A stretch of DNA of 64,000 nt from Kalaharituber pfeilii. Lineage: Eukaryota > Ascomycota > Pezizomycetes > Pezizales > Pezizaceae. This document shows positions 1 through 10,996 of the stretch, piece by piece. The notes beneath the pieces were generated by a model that did not search any database, was not told the origin of the DNA, and saw only the letters and a program-made list of their open reading frames with translations. Location of the stretch: the NCBI GenBank assembly GCA_015179045.1, contig WHUZ01000001.1, forward strand, positions 1,922,001 through 1,986,000, written 5' to 3'. The first letter of the stretch is position 1; the number at the start of each line of letters is the position of its first letter. A program made the translations under genes and the position numbers.

Positions 1-409
1 GCTCGGATACCCATGAAGGTGCTGGCTGGTGGGATCAAATGCTCGAGTAAGGGAGGCTGTAGGAATCACGTTGTACTCTCGCTGTAGGGATTATTATGGT
101 CTAAGCCCGAAACGGCCCCTTTATGGATAGAGGAGAAACAAGGGTCCCAAAACGGCCGGTTTATGGTAAAAGGAGCAGGATATAAGGGACGAATTTCCTA
201 TGTGTTTATTGTTTTCGCCAGAGCAGAGCTAGAAATCGTGTACTTAGCAAGCTTTCATATACGCTGAATTTTACCTGTTGATTTATCACGCAGACGCAAC
301 CATTCCTCCACACATAGCCTCGTAATTCTTAAAGTTATGGTGCCCCTATGTGCCAGGAAAACAATGATAAGGTATGTTTATACCTATATTAGAACTAATG
401 CTGCTTTGT
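1..409. other. Intergenic, nothing recognised
   Basis: I see no coding region, RNA gene or repeat of the families found elsewhere in this window. Two related short phrases, each with AAACGGCC near a TTTATGG, occur at about 110-165. This could be further degraded sequence belonging to the NLR remnant that follows, but the reading is too decayed to say. Confidence 0.4.
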
Positions 410-1150
410 ACCTACGGAGTTCTATTGTGATTGGCGATCCTATATCCAATTACCTCGACCATATAGTAGGTATTGCTTATGTATTGCGGAGCAAACAGGA
501 GTCAATATAAGGCCTTGGCAACCTCCTTAAACAGTAGTTAACTGCCTTATCACGGGTACCAGATGCAGTGATGAGCATACTGGAATCTATCAAACATCAG
601 GAGAAGTGGAGCTTAAGGATGCTTCCAAAAATGCTCGAGATTATTTTATCCGGTGTGACCGCTGCTTTGTCTGCATCGATGTTCTAGATGAGCTGGAGAC
701 TAAGATTCAGAAAAGCCTCCTTAATATACTTCGCAGTGGATTCGGTGCTACTCGGATATTGCTTACTGATAGACCTCATATACAGCTAGCAGTGAACACA
801 TTTCTGATCTTGATATTTAAAAGCAATCCTCAATTGATATTACAGCTGACTCGGTGATGTCACAGCATACATTGATGATGCAATTACAAAGGATACAAAT
901 GACGATGCTATGAATAAATCGCTGAAAGATGAGATTCTGAGTACAATTGCAACAAAATTTCAAAGGATGTTCCTGCTTTCTATGTTATACATCCGCATGA
1001 TACTTCACCAACAGACAATATACAACAAATGGAGGGCACTGAAAGAATTACCAGCAGACCGTAGTGAGGCTTTTGTACCCACAATTACAATACACAATTA
1101 CAATACAATATTGGTAAAACTGATATCTGCCAACACTGAAGCGTAATAAT
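410..1150 (+). pseudogene. Degenerate NACHT-type (STAND/NLR) NTPase fragment
   Basis: Fungal NLR-like proteins carry a NACHT NTPase domain followed by a winged-helix-like region and are linked to non-self recognition. Here only pieces survive. A frame around 606-850 holds RCDRCFVCIDVLDELETK, which matches the Walker-B/RCF(V)CIDALDE region, followed by ILLTDRPHI, which matches the family's F(V/L)TGRPHI. After a frame change near 855 the text resumes with AYIDDAITKDTNDDAM and RMFLLSMLYI, as in the region downstream of NACHT. Upstream (about 410-600) the reading is interrupted by stops (after KQESI and GNLLKQ) and another shift. There is no P-loop in the window and no intact start. It is clearly broken and probably a relic. 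The family assignment rests on motif memory, not a search. Confidence 0.7.
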
Positions 1151-1354
1151 GGGCCGTTAACCACCTGGATGCTTCGGCGTCCTAATCTTACAAGAAATCA
1201 TACATAAACTGCCGTGATGGTGGGATAGATAGATCAGTTAATTTGCATTGGAGGCGGAGGTGTACGGAGTAGAGGACGCGGTAAGCGGTAGGTACAAGAG
1301 GATAAGAGGACGGGGTAATTGTCCAGTCTCGAGGAGTTGCCTCCTTTCCGAACT

Positions 1355-1530
1355 GACCTAGCCTGCTGAAGTCGTATGTCCGCTGGTGGAGGTTACACGA
1401 AAAATGCCATGGAGAGGTACCGAATTGAGTTCTCGGTTCGAATCCGACCTCGACCTGGGGAAGAGGGCTGTCCAAGATGATTGTAATGCTGCGGTCCCAT
1501 ATGATCTAATTCTCATGGAACCATGGTTTT
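1355..1530 (+). repeat. SINE family A, copy 1
   Basis: This is the only plus-strand member of a four-copy dispersed family (others at 11405-11582, 41371-41575 and 49016-49205). It has a Pol III box-B-like core, GGTTCGAATCC, at 1435-1445. Shared landmarks follow in the same order: GAATTGAG before box B, then GGGGAAGAGGGCTGTCCA, a TGTAATGCT block, CCCATATGAT, and a terminal TGGAACCA. The A-box half near 1360 is more diverged than in copies 3 and 4. Confidence 0.7.
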
Positions 1531-1598
1531 ATATTTAATTATCGCTACGCGTAAGCTCTAGCATTTCCCCAGATTAAGCATTTCCAACGGTGCCCTAC

Positions 1599-1639
1599 AA
1601 GTACAGTACTAGTGCTCCAGTACTAGTAGTACTGTGCTA
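1599..1639. repeat. TACTAGTA-rich inverted repeat upstream of WRS1
   Basis: ACAGTACTAG and CTAGTAGTACTGT lie on either side of a short spacer and can pair as a hairpin. A related perfect palindrome, CTGTACTAGTACAG, lies at 53638-53652 upstream of NBP35. The function is unknown; a shared regulatory site or chance are both possible. Confidence 0.35.
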
Positions 1640-1871
1640 CCTAAGCACTGCTTGCTAGGATATTGCATAACACCACGCGTGCATATGCATGTACCTGCTC
1701 TCCACTGTGACCTGCATATCCTATCGGTCCTAAACTTCCCTACATCCAAGTCGGGCAAACGTGAGTAATACTCCCCTCCCCCGAGCCAGGCGCCTAGATT
1801 TCACCGCGATCACTCAGACATTCACCAGCGCTCGGACACTGTGCTACTTTATTATCCACTCAATCGCAGTC

Positions 1872-3406
1872 ATGGCTGATCCTCAACCCCCCGCCATCAA
1901 GCCTGTCGCACTCTCAAACCCCGCCACGGACCCCGCCAGAGCTGCATCTCAGCCCAAAAAGGTTGAACAACATATTACCCCATGGGAGGTTGAAGGAGCC
2001 ATTGTCGACGGACAAGTCCAGGCTATCGACTATGACCGTCTAATAGAGCAGTTTGGCACACGACGAATATCCCCAGAGCTCTTAGAGCGATTTGAGAGGG
2101 CCACTGGCCACCGTCCCCATATCTTGCTGCGGAGGGGCATGTTTTTCTCTCACCGGGATCTGGAAACTATTCTGGATAAATATGAGAAAGGGCAGCCATT
2201 CTTTTTATATACAGGAAGAGGCCCTAGTAGTGATAGTATGCATATGGGACACATGATTCCCTTCATGTTCACAAAGTAAGTTCTCACAATTCCTATGGTC
2301 AGGGCAAGGACTCACGATGAAGTTTAGATGGTTACAGGACGTCTTTGATGTGCCACTTGTAATCATGTTAACGGACGATGAAAAGTTTCTGTTCAAGAAC
2401 AATCTTACAATCCCCGATGTTCTAAAATTCAGTCGTCATAATGCAGCGGATATCATTGCCGTTGGCTTTGATGTCAAAAAGACCTTTATTTTCAGTGACC
2501 TGGAGTTCATGGGAGGTGCATTTTATGAGAACGTTGTGAAGATTTCACGGTACATTACGGCAAATCAGAGCAAGGCTACGTTCGGTTTTAATGATAGGTA
2601 CGCCTTTGTTTGGATTAAGACCCTGTTCTTTTGCTATACAATACTCATTCAAGTCCGCGTGTATAGTGATAGCATTGGCAAACTTCACTTCGCTTCTATA
2701 CAAGCAGCAACTGCCTTTTCGTCCACATTCCCACACATCTTTGGTACAGACCCAAAGAAGAACAGCCAAATTCAATCCCTCATTCCATGCGCAATTGATC
2801 AAGATCCATATTTTCGGCTTACCCGGGATGTTGCTGCGCGACTGAAGTATCCGAAACCAGCACTAATACATTCTCAATTCTTCCCAGCCTTGCAAGGGCC
2901 TGGTAGCAAAATGAGTGCCAGCATTGATACAAGCGCCATCTTCATGAATGATACTATGAATGCAATGCAAGTTTTCTGCGGGAGTTTCAGGTGTTCCATC
3001 AAGCTAATTTCTCAACAGAAAGAAAAAAATAAACAAGTACGCCTTTTCTGGTGGTCAAGCTACTCTTGAAGAGCAACGCCGCCTTGGAGGTAACCCGGAA
3101 GTGGATGTCTCATTTCAGTATCTATCATTCTTCCTTGAGTCGGATGAGGAGTTGGAGTCCATTCGCCAAGCCTATGTTAAAGGAGAAATGCTCACTGGCG
3201 AGCTCAAGGCTCGGTGTATCAAAGAGCTTCAGGAGTTTGTCAGCGCCTTCCAGGAGAGGAGGAAAGCTACAACACCGGAAATTGTTGCCAAGTTCATGGA
3301 GGTCAGGCCGCTGGAATGGGGAAAGGGCAGGTCGGTAAAGCCAGAAACAACAAAAACAACGTTTGAAGATGTTGCCGCTGGGGTGAAGGATGCTATTATT
3401 AACTGA
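1872..3406 (+). CDS. WRS1: Cytoplasmic tryptophanyl-tRNA synthetase, with an apparent 1-nt frameshift
   Basis: The enzyme charges tRNA-Trp with tryptophan using ATP (class I synthetase, eukaryotic cytosolic type). I read exons 1872-2275, 2328-2597, 2667-2970 and 3019-3406, about 454 aa, the normal length. The start is the ATG of [11 protein letters not shown]; an in-frame GTG further upstream is not needed. The HIGH-type signature is [17 protein letters not shown], split by intron 1. The KMSKS-type loop is GSKMSAS. The third intron has a clear donor (GTTTTC), a CTAAT branch site and a CAG acceptor. Exon 4 then starts one base out of frame: removing one base in the A-rich run at 3019-3030 gives [19 protein letters not shown], the expected sequence. 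This is either an indel in the sequence or real damage. It is followed in tandem by TRM5. The product call is very secure; integrity is not. Confidence 0.9.
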
Positions 3407-3890
3407 AGGATTCCTAGCTTTGAGAGCGTGTATCCTGCTGCCCAATGTATTGAGTGAGGAACGCTTTATATCCTAGTATTTTCATCGTTGCAGCTTAATG
3501 TAGAGTGAATTATTTGTATAGTAGTAAACAGCTTAGCCTACAACATTGGGGGGCGGCACCCACGTAAAAAAAATAAATACTTGTATTTTTTATCGGACGT
3601 ATGGCTGGAGGGTGGCACTAGATAGTGCTTAGCAAGTCTGGGCACGAGACTAAATTACAGCCCACCAACTAAAAGTATGAAGTTACTCACAGAAAAATTG
3701 CAACTTGTAGGTTTCTAGAACCCAGTGTTACTGGAGCCTCACCTTAAACATTTCGTGATCCCTCATTGTCAATAACATCGTAAGCCCATGGATGTGAGGA
3801 TTCATTCCCATCTGCTAAATACTTTCTTGAAAGAGGGCTTACTTCTCAGCTTCTATCACCCAGAGCAGCAACGTCCACCCAGAAGACGAA
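3407..3890. other. Intergenic between WRS1 and TRM5
   Basis: I see only the 3' flank of WRS1 and the promoter region of TRM5. There is a GGGGGGC-rich patch near 3548 and an A-rich run at 3566-3576. No gene or known repeat was recognised. Confidence 0.4.
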
Positions 3891-5593
3891 ATGTCCCGGC
3901 TTTTCCTCCCACCTATCAACCGCGGGATGCGGGTACTAGACCGGTCGTTTTTCCGCAAGACAATTCCGACATCAGGAGCCGTCGTTAATGATCCTGCGAA
4001 AGTCTCTATAATCAAAAAGGCGTGCGAGCCCGATATGCTCAAGCTCAAAGGTGTCATACCTGTTAAGACTGAGATCTCTCCAGTAGATGGGACAGAGAAA
4101 ATAATGTCGATAACAAAGGAAGAAAAGGCTCTGATGGGAGGCAGATTGGGGGAAGTTGAGCAGGGAATTAAAAAGTTGATACCGTTACACCCCAGAGTCA
4201 AGCATAATGGTATGGAATTTGCAAGATATCGTGACTAGGGAATTTAAGCATCTAATGCAAGTTTAGATATGTCGACAATACCGCGATCTCTAAAGGAATT
4301 CATTGATAGCAAAGATGTTTCTCTGGTTCCATACGAACTGAAATTGGAATATAAGGACTGGGACTATCATCAGATAATTACATCAATTTTACCTGAGGAG
4401 CTCTTAGATGAAGTTCCAAGTGGGTTTACGCTGTTCGGTCATATCGCACATCTCAATTTGAGGGAGCACTATCTTCCTTACAAGCACATTATTGCTCAAG
4501 TCATTTTGGACAAAAATGTCTCATGTAAAACGGTTGTTAATAAGACAGAGGAAGTTGGAATGACATCAGAATTCCGAGTCTTTGACATGGAGATACTTGC
4601 TGGAGAACCGAATACTGTGGTTGAGCTTTCAGAACAAAGCTGCATATTCAAGTTCGATTTTGCAAAAGTATATTGGAATAGTAGGTTATCTACAGAACAT
4701 CGCAGAATCACGGAGAAGTTCAACGAAGGGGAGGCTGTGGCAGATGTGATGGCGGGGGTGGGCCTTTTGCTATACCAGCCGGAAAAAGGAAAACTTTCGT
4801 GTGGGCCAATGACTTGAACCCAGAAAGTTACAAGTCAATGGTAGAGAATATCCAAAGGAATAAGGTACTGGCAATCTTCGAAGGGTTATGCAACCAGACT
4901 AACTAGCAGTTTGCTCTGTCAGAGCTCTGTTTAGTATAGGCTAACATATAGGGTAGGTCGGTGATTTCGTGAAAGCATTTAACGAAGATGGAAGGGATTT
5001 CATAAGAAATTCTGTCAAAGATCTTTATAAGCTTTCACAGAGCGAAAGCTGGAATAGGGTGTTGGTTTCGCCGAAAATCAAAATGTCAAGATCCAATCCC
5101 ATACCGCCAGAACAAGTACCTCTGCCGACAGTGTACTACATTCCTCCCACATTTAGCCACTTTGTAATGAATCTTCCTGCTACAGCAGTGGAATTTTTGG
5201 ATGCGTTTATTGGAGTGTACAATGGAATGGAGGAACTATTTGAGCCACATACATCCACCAGGTTACCACAAATACATCTGCATATTTTTGACAAGCCAAA
5301 GCTGGAAGACGCATCTCCGTCGATATGTCAGGTTAGAACATGCGGAACAGAATCCTTTAAATCTATTCATGTCTTTTTTACTAATTTGTTACCAGAGAAT
5401 ATCACAGTACTTGAATTACCCTATAAAATCCGAAGATATCGAGATTACAGATGTACGACTGGTTGCTCCGAAAAAGAGGATGTATTGCGCAACATTCAGA
5501 CTCCCGCCTGAGGTGGCATTTGCTAAGGTGGAAGGGAAACGTGTAGGTGGGAACTGGAAGGCAAGCCTGGATGCAAGGGCATGGCTTAGCTGA
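3891..5593 (+). CDS. TRM5: tRNA (guanine-37-N1)-methyltransferase, with two apparent frameshifts
   Basis: Trm5 makes m1G37 next to the anticodon and prevents +1 frameshifting; in yeasts one gene serves cytosol and mitochondria. Exons are 3891-4209, 4267-4864 and 4957-5593 (about 517 aa). Intron 1 joins KHN to [12 protein letters not shown]; intron 2 joins QRNK to VGDFVKAF. Family landmarks are [15 protein letters not shown]-like [22 protein letters not shown], the SAM-binding [17 protein letters not shown], and MNLPATA. Frameshift 1 lies at about 4763: one base seems missing in the GGCCTTTT run, because the next frame reads [19 protein letters not shown]. Frameshift 2 lies between about 5299 and 5385, where the frame moves by +1 before RISQYLNYP and [16 protein letters not shown]. 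The two shifts cancel in length. TRM5 is normally essential, so sequence errors or a second intact copy are the alternatives to pseudogenisation. Confidence 0.88.
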
Positions 5594-7086
5594 ATTCGTG
5601 AAGTTCATATGCAATGATATCAACATCCATGATATTTCTTATGAAGGGAAAAAAATACCATCTCCATAGCAGGCATCATTAGATTATTTAGATCGCTATT
5701 ATCTGAATATCTATCTTAATTTTGAGGAACTTACATAAGTTCTTTACCAAACATCCAATACTCAAGTCCTCCTATATCTGTACGCCCAGTGGCGTTCGAA
5801 ACACTGATACTGTTGGCTACGCGAATCGTATGCAGTCAAACGCCATATCACGTGATGTTCCCAACCAACATCTCGGCTTAAGGAGTGAATGGATGAATGT
5901 GGTTGCCCGCCAGTGGTGACGGTGATAGTAGCTATGCCGTCAGAGGAATAAAACAAGCTTCTGCACCTCCATCTGGTTAATATATATGATCTTGGGTGGT
6001 TATAAGAAATTGGCCCCACGAGATCAAAACTCTTATTCCCTAAGTTGATTACATGTGTATCTCAACAAGGCTGATATACAAAAAAAAAAAAAAAGGAAAG
6101 GGAGAATTGTGATTGGGTGCCTTCCGCTAAGGATTTATGTGAAATTCAAACCAAATTTTACCAGGGTACATTTCCACTGCAAGCAGGGGTAGTTTCTCTA
6201 AGCACTTGGACGTGAGTAAATATAAATTAAGAAAACTTTTTGTTTATGCAGACATTTACACCTTAAATGCAGAAATTATGAGCCAGTGAACAAGCTGTCA
6301 ATCTCACCACAAAAGACAACAGGAGCTCCCAAGCACCAAGAGAGAGCACTAGGTCTTAAGATATAGCAGTCAAGTTCCGCTGGCAAGCACTAGGCAGCAG
6401 TCAGGTATTAATGTATCTGAAAAGTGAAAGAATAGAGGAGGCTGAACTGTCGGAGTGAAAATTTCTAGCTAGAGCATAAGAATGCGTTACTGGATATCAC
6501 ATATGCAAGCAGGAATAGGTGCGAATGATGCAAATGTGAATTTAAATATCCTCTATGTGGTATAGTTATTGTAGACTATGCTACTTCAGCAGTAGTGTAC
6601 TCTAACTAACTGCTTTTGAAATTTATTGTTTATTGTTTATTCAAGTGAGTATTTTGAAAAGGGGGGGGGTACCCCTCTTAAAATTGTTTCGAACGCTCTA
6701 CCAAACAATAAAACAGGGATACGGACCCCGGTTTTATTTCAAAGCAGGGGTTTGAATTTCACATAAATCCTTAGCGGAAGGCACCCATTATCATGTGCAT
6801 CTTTGATTACCGATCTATATAAATGAATTGATTCTAGAGGTAGCTATAGGCCATTTACAAATACATTTAGATTGAGATTTAGCATCCCTGTTTACCTTGT
6901 CCGCCATATACCGCCATGTAAAAAACCCAGAATTGCGTTGAACTGAACTTGCCATATTGAGCATGCTCATCTTTCCTCAACTCGTCTTGTTGGCTGCACT
7001 GCCGAGTACATAAGAGTTAAACCAATATTAGATTTTTTTTTTTTTTTAAAAAAAAAAACGAGATATTATGAAGGGAGATCATGTTA
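5594..7086. other. Intergenic region between TRM5 and YIF1
   Basis: The two convergent genes are separated by about 1.5 kb. It contains an A tract at 6080-6094, the MITE at 6115-6786, a T9/A9-type low-complexity run near 7034-7058 and a TCACGTGA site near 5848. I saw no other gene. Confidence 0.5.
6115..6786. mobile_element. MITE with perfect 38-bp terminal inverted repeats
   Basis: The left end at 6115-6152 (starting GGGTGCCTTCCGCTAAGG) is the exact reverse complement of 6749-6786 (ending CCTTAGCGGAAGGCACCC). The element is 672 bp and AT-rich. It has no credible coding frame and is flanked by ATT on both sides, a possible 3-bp target duplication. Perfect ends over 38 bp suggest recent activity. 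The 3-bp duplication would suit a PIF/Harbinger-type partner, but that is inference. Confidence 0.85.
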
Positions 7087-8333
7087 TCACTTTCCGCCAG
7101 TAGTACCTGAAGATCCACCCGGGTTTGAGGACAGGATCCACATAAAAAGGAACTGCACGACATAGCTATAGAAGAATAAGAACTGTGTTCTCCTGAGCTT
7201 CTGTGATCGCGCCATGGCATATGTTGTGCCCCTCGGGTTGTCTGTGATATTATCTGGGAGCAACACATACTTCAGGCTCCGCAACTACGCAATTGTCAGT
7301 AGCCACCCTTTGCAAAAAACTTAGTTACGGTAGAACATACTAGGAAAAATGCAAGGGATGCAAATGTATATAGGAAAACAATCCACATGATTACACTGGA
7401 ATTCAGCCTTGAAACCGTCATGTTGACAATTATCCCCACGAATTTGTACCCAGAGTACGCCACCAAGTCTAGTAGTTGCGACTCATTGCTGATGTTAAGA
7501 AGATAGCATCCCAGCTTGAGTCCTAGGATCTCAAAGATCACTATAACAAAAGCAGTCGTAGCAGTTCGCCCAAGAAGATCTGGTTTGAAATTTCCAGCGA
7601 GGCCTGCAAGTAATGTGGACAGTAATATGTACGTTACGAATGCCATAACTATGGTGAGATTTGCTGATCAGCAAAGTTCACCGCTGCACATATATTATGT
7701 AAATTGAGGAGAGACAGTTAGTGGGCGCTGTGATACCTGGAATATACATATCTGGAGAGTTTATGTCGTCTCGCGGAGGAAGAAAATATGTCTCAACCTG
7801 CCCATTGGCGCCAGTTCGTTGCCCTCCCATCCGTGACCATGGCTTGTGTCTCCATGGGAACAGTACTAATCCCAGTTTATTCAACACATATCCGTTCGTC
7901 ACATTGAAGTAATGTTTCAAGGCAGTGACATTGATGTATTTGAATAACTACAAAAAGTCAGTGAATGCACCCTCCAAACCCCGGTCCTCATTACTGCGCA
8001 TTCATACTACCTTCATCTCTTCAATAGGGCCGGAATCATCAAGAATAGACGTACATTTTGCTCTACATATTCTTGCCCTGCCATATAAGCTGTCCGTCCC
8101 ACCTGGAAGCCCATCTGAGCAGTATGATCGTTAAAGAACCCGCCATATCCGGGGTGTATAGGCGTGGTGCCGGGTTGTGGAACTGCGGATTGAGATCCGT
8201 AGGAGCTATATCCAGCAGCGGAGCTAGGAGGGGGAGGTGGCGATCGCATCATTGGTATGGAGGAGACATGCTGTGGAACTGGATGGTGAAGTGGTGGAGA
8301 GGTAGCAGGTGCCGGGAACCCTGACCTTTGCAT
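7087..8333 (-). CDS. YIF1: YIF1-family ER/Golgi membrane protein
   Basis: Yif1 pairs with Yip1-family proteins and Ypt/Rab GTPases in COPII vesicle transport between ER and Golgi. I read four exons (8333-8055, 7947-7737, 7648-7341, 7284-7087), 331 aa. The Pro/Ser-rich cytosolic N-terminus leads into GFQVGRTAYMAGQEYVEQN. Exon 2 then gives ALKHYFNVTNGYVLNKL and LVLFPWRHKPWSR, the family signature. Exon 3 carries hydrophobic segments (FVTYILLSTLLAGLAGNF, TTAFVIVIFEILGLKLGCY, VIMWIVFLYTFASLAFFL), and exon 4 holds LRSLKYVLLPD and the last membrane segment. The start is the ATG at 8333; an acceptor-like AG just upstream leaves a 5'UTR intron possible. A TCACGTGA element lies at 8553-8560, and the gene follows the aldehyde dehydrogenase on the same strand. 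Confidence 0.93.
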
Positions 8334-8693
8334 TCTATGTGATGTCGTCGCGGCTTGGAAGCGATATAATAATGGTTTGGTTAAGAATACCTTCCTTCAA
8401 GTTTGAGTAGTATCGTTCTCGCGATGATCGCACTCTGCGCGTTGGGTGGGACAGGTTTTTGGTGACGTGGGGGAAGAGATGCAACGTTGACTTAAATGTT
8501 CACCTTCGAAACATAGCGGGTAAACAGGGGGTGGTTGAGTGGTAGGACAGCGTCACGTGATCTTCATACCAGTTGACAGAGTGAGACAAGGTAAGGTACA
8601 GATTGATGGAAAATAGTAAGAGCTTAAGTGTAAGATACAAGGATCAATATGTTATTAAAGCAATCACATTCACTATCTAGATCACTTCAACCT
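8334..8693. promoter_or_regulatory. YIF1 promoter region with TCACGTGA
   Basis: This 360-bp gap between the 3' end of the aldehyde dehydrogenase and the start of YIF1 contains the palindrome TCACGTGA at 8553-8560. CACGTG is the core site of Cbf1/bHLH factors in ascomycetes. Use here is inferred from position only. Confidence 0.4.
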
Positions 8694-10996
8694 TTACATG
8701 TTCCCAAGCAACTTTGCAATACCTCCAGCCTTTTCTTTAATTCCCTGGCCGTACGCGAACTCAATTAAACCTGTAAGTAAGATAGTTAATGGATTGCTAA
8801 AATAACAGAACGGATGCATCAGATGAAGGCATACCCTTGGTAAATGCCCAACTCTTCTCCGGCCTGGTGATAGGATAATCAACAATCGGCGGAATACTAG
8901 TATTGATCAAGGAGGGCCATCGGTCTACAACCACGCTTTTCAGATTGCACACACTACGTAGCCCTTCTGCTCCAGCAAACCGTCCGTAGCCTGGATTAAT
9001 TAGTATAGAGATATCCACAGCCCGTGTGGCAATTGCGGAATGTTGGGCATACCTGAACCGCGCACACCGCCGAATGGGAGACTTTGATTGAGATAATAGA
9101 CTGCAAAATCATTGACTGCTACCATTCCGCATTTCATTTCATTGACAATACGGTCGATATGAGCTTGATTCCTCCCATAAACTGACCCTCCCAATCCAAA
9201 GTGTGCGGAGTTGGCAATTTTAATAGCGTCGTCCACATCCTTTGCAGGCATCAAGGCACAGATTGGAGCAAAGGTCTCATTTTGTGCAATCTCCATATCG
9301 GGAGTAACGTCAACGAGCAGTGTAGGCGAAAAGTAATGTCCTTTGGGGAATTTGGGATGATTGTATCTTTTTCCACCAACAAGGCACTTAGCACCTTTGC
9401 TGACGGCCTCTTCGATCATTCTTTCCAGCTTATCAAAGCACGCTGGCGATATCATAGCTCCCATATCAACTTCATCATCGTCTAGGGCTGATCCAGGCCG
9501 CAGTTTCGATATTCTTGGTTTCAAAATATCAATCAATTGTTGGTAAACCTTTGGCAGCGCGATAATTCGCTCAATCCCAATGCAGTTCTGCGAAGCACTT
9601 TGAAAAACGCCCCTCATCAAGACGCTACACAGCGATTTCAGATTCTTTGCGTCATCAAGAACAATATGGGCATCCTTTCCACCGAGCTCAATACAAAGTG
9701 GAACAAGTGTTTTGGATGCAGAAGAAGCAACATGATGAGCCACGGGTCGTGAGCCAATGAATGTGATATGCTGGATTCCAGGATGTGAAGTAAGATACGG
9801 AGCAACATCTGGCCAACACATGATAGACTATTAATTCAAATTGTCAATTTTCTGTTCCCAGCACGTTTTTATATAGTGCGGATAAATACCTGAACTAAAT
9901 CGGGATTGTGGCCGCAGGCGGAAAGTGCACCCTTCATAATTGAAAGGAAGAACTGTGACGACCAAGCGGTATTCTCACTTCCTTTCACTTATAGCAAGTC
10001 AGGGTTGGTTCACCTTATAGATTCAAAGCACCTACCAATAATACCGTTCCCAGCGAAAATCGAGCTGATAATAGGACCAATGAGATTATGAAACTGTATT
10101 AAGTAATATAAGTTACCAACTTGGGTGACAAGACGTTTCAAAGATCAAAAAACATACTGGATAACTAATACAAGGTTAGAGCTCCATGGTTTGACAATAG
10201 AATTCACAGGACAAGAAGTCTTACTTCCAGGAGACGAGTGCAGCTACAACCCCCAATGGCTCGTATCTCAGTTCTGCTTTTTTGTACACCATCATGAAGG
10301 AAGTTGGACGCTTCTCAGGCTTCAACGCTTGTTCGCCATAGTCAAGAAGGTATTTGATTTTCTCAGTTGTGACGAGAATTTCTCCCAAGGCAGCGTCAAC
10401 TCGAGTCTTTCCGGAATCCAGGCAAGAAGCCTGGGCAATTGCATCTTGGTTCGCCAGTATATAACTAGAAGTCGGGGTTAGAATGTCGAGAGGAATTGCC
10501 TCAATATGAATGTGACCCACTTGAGAAGCGTCCGCAACACCTTTCTTCGATCATCAAATGAGGTCTTGGCCCAGACCAATTGAGCTTCCGTGGCCTTTGT
10601 GATAGCATGATCAATGTCTGCAGATGAGGCGGGAGTAACATATCCGAGTAGTTTTCCATTTGCAGGACAATAGCATTGGATGTCATTACCATCAGGAGCC
10701 TTTCAATTTGTTGAAATTAGCACACCTTGAACATTTGTATGCAGTTTGAGAGCGAGGGGCACCTTTATCGAGGGATTGTCCAGCACTGCCCCCTTCCATT
10801 CAGGCAAACATTCTTCAGGGATCGGCACGGTGTACGACACGGAGGAGTACTTGTTCGCGCGAACATGAAGGATAGCTATCGTAGCGACAACGATTGCGGT
10901 GACTGAAGTTAGAAGTGTGGTAAAATTCTGAGGCAAGATTGCAAAAACACCGAGAACTTCACGATGGATCTGTGTTACCGTCGCATTGAGATCCAT
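8694..10996 (-). CDS. MSC7: Membrane-anchored aldehyde dehydrogenase, MSC7 type, with a 7-nt micro-exon
   Basis: NAD(P)-dependent aldehyde dehydrogenase of the Msc7 group, which carries an N-terminal membrane anchor. Nine exons: 10996-10763, 10699-10521, 10464-10225, 10164-10158, 10093-10036, 9987-9890, 9827-9053, 8990-8835 and 8770-8694, giving 607 aa. A hydrophobic segment spans about residues 27-45. The catalytic glutamate lies in LCIELGGKDAH (about E319) and the nucleophile in SASQNCIGIERI (about C354). Later landmarks are ETFAPICAL and LPFGGVRGSG. Exon 4 is only seven bases (TTATCCA between a tattag acceptor and a gtatgt donor); it supplies N-Y-P between VSW and FHNLIGP and restores the conserved WNYPFHN block. 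Skipping it breaks the frame. The C-terminus ends in IKEKAGGIAKLLGNM. The physiological substrate is not visible from sequence. Confidence 0.92.
10158..10164 (-). other. 7-nt micro-exon of the aldehyde dehydrogenase
   Basis: On the minus strand the bases TTATCCA lie between an acceptor (TATTAG) and a donor (GTATGT). They complete codon N (AA|T) and add Y and P. Without them the conserved NYPFHN motif cannot be built and the downstream exon is out of frame. Confidence 0.85.

Noticed and set aside
2591..2845. Plus-strand frame inside WRS1 starting MIGTPLFG
   Set aside because: It spans intron 2 and reads exon 3 out of frame.
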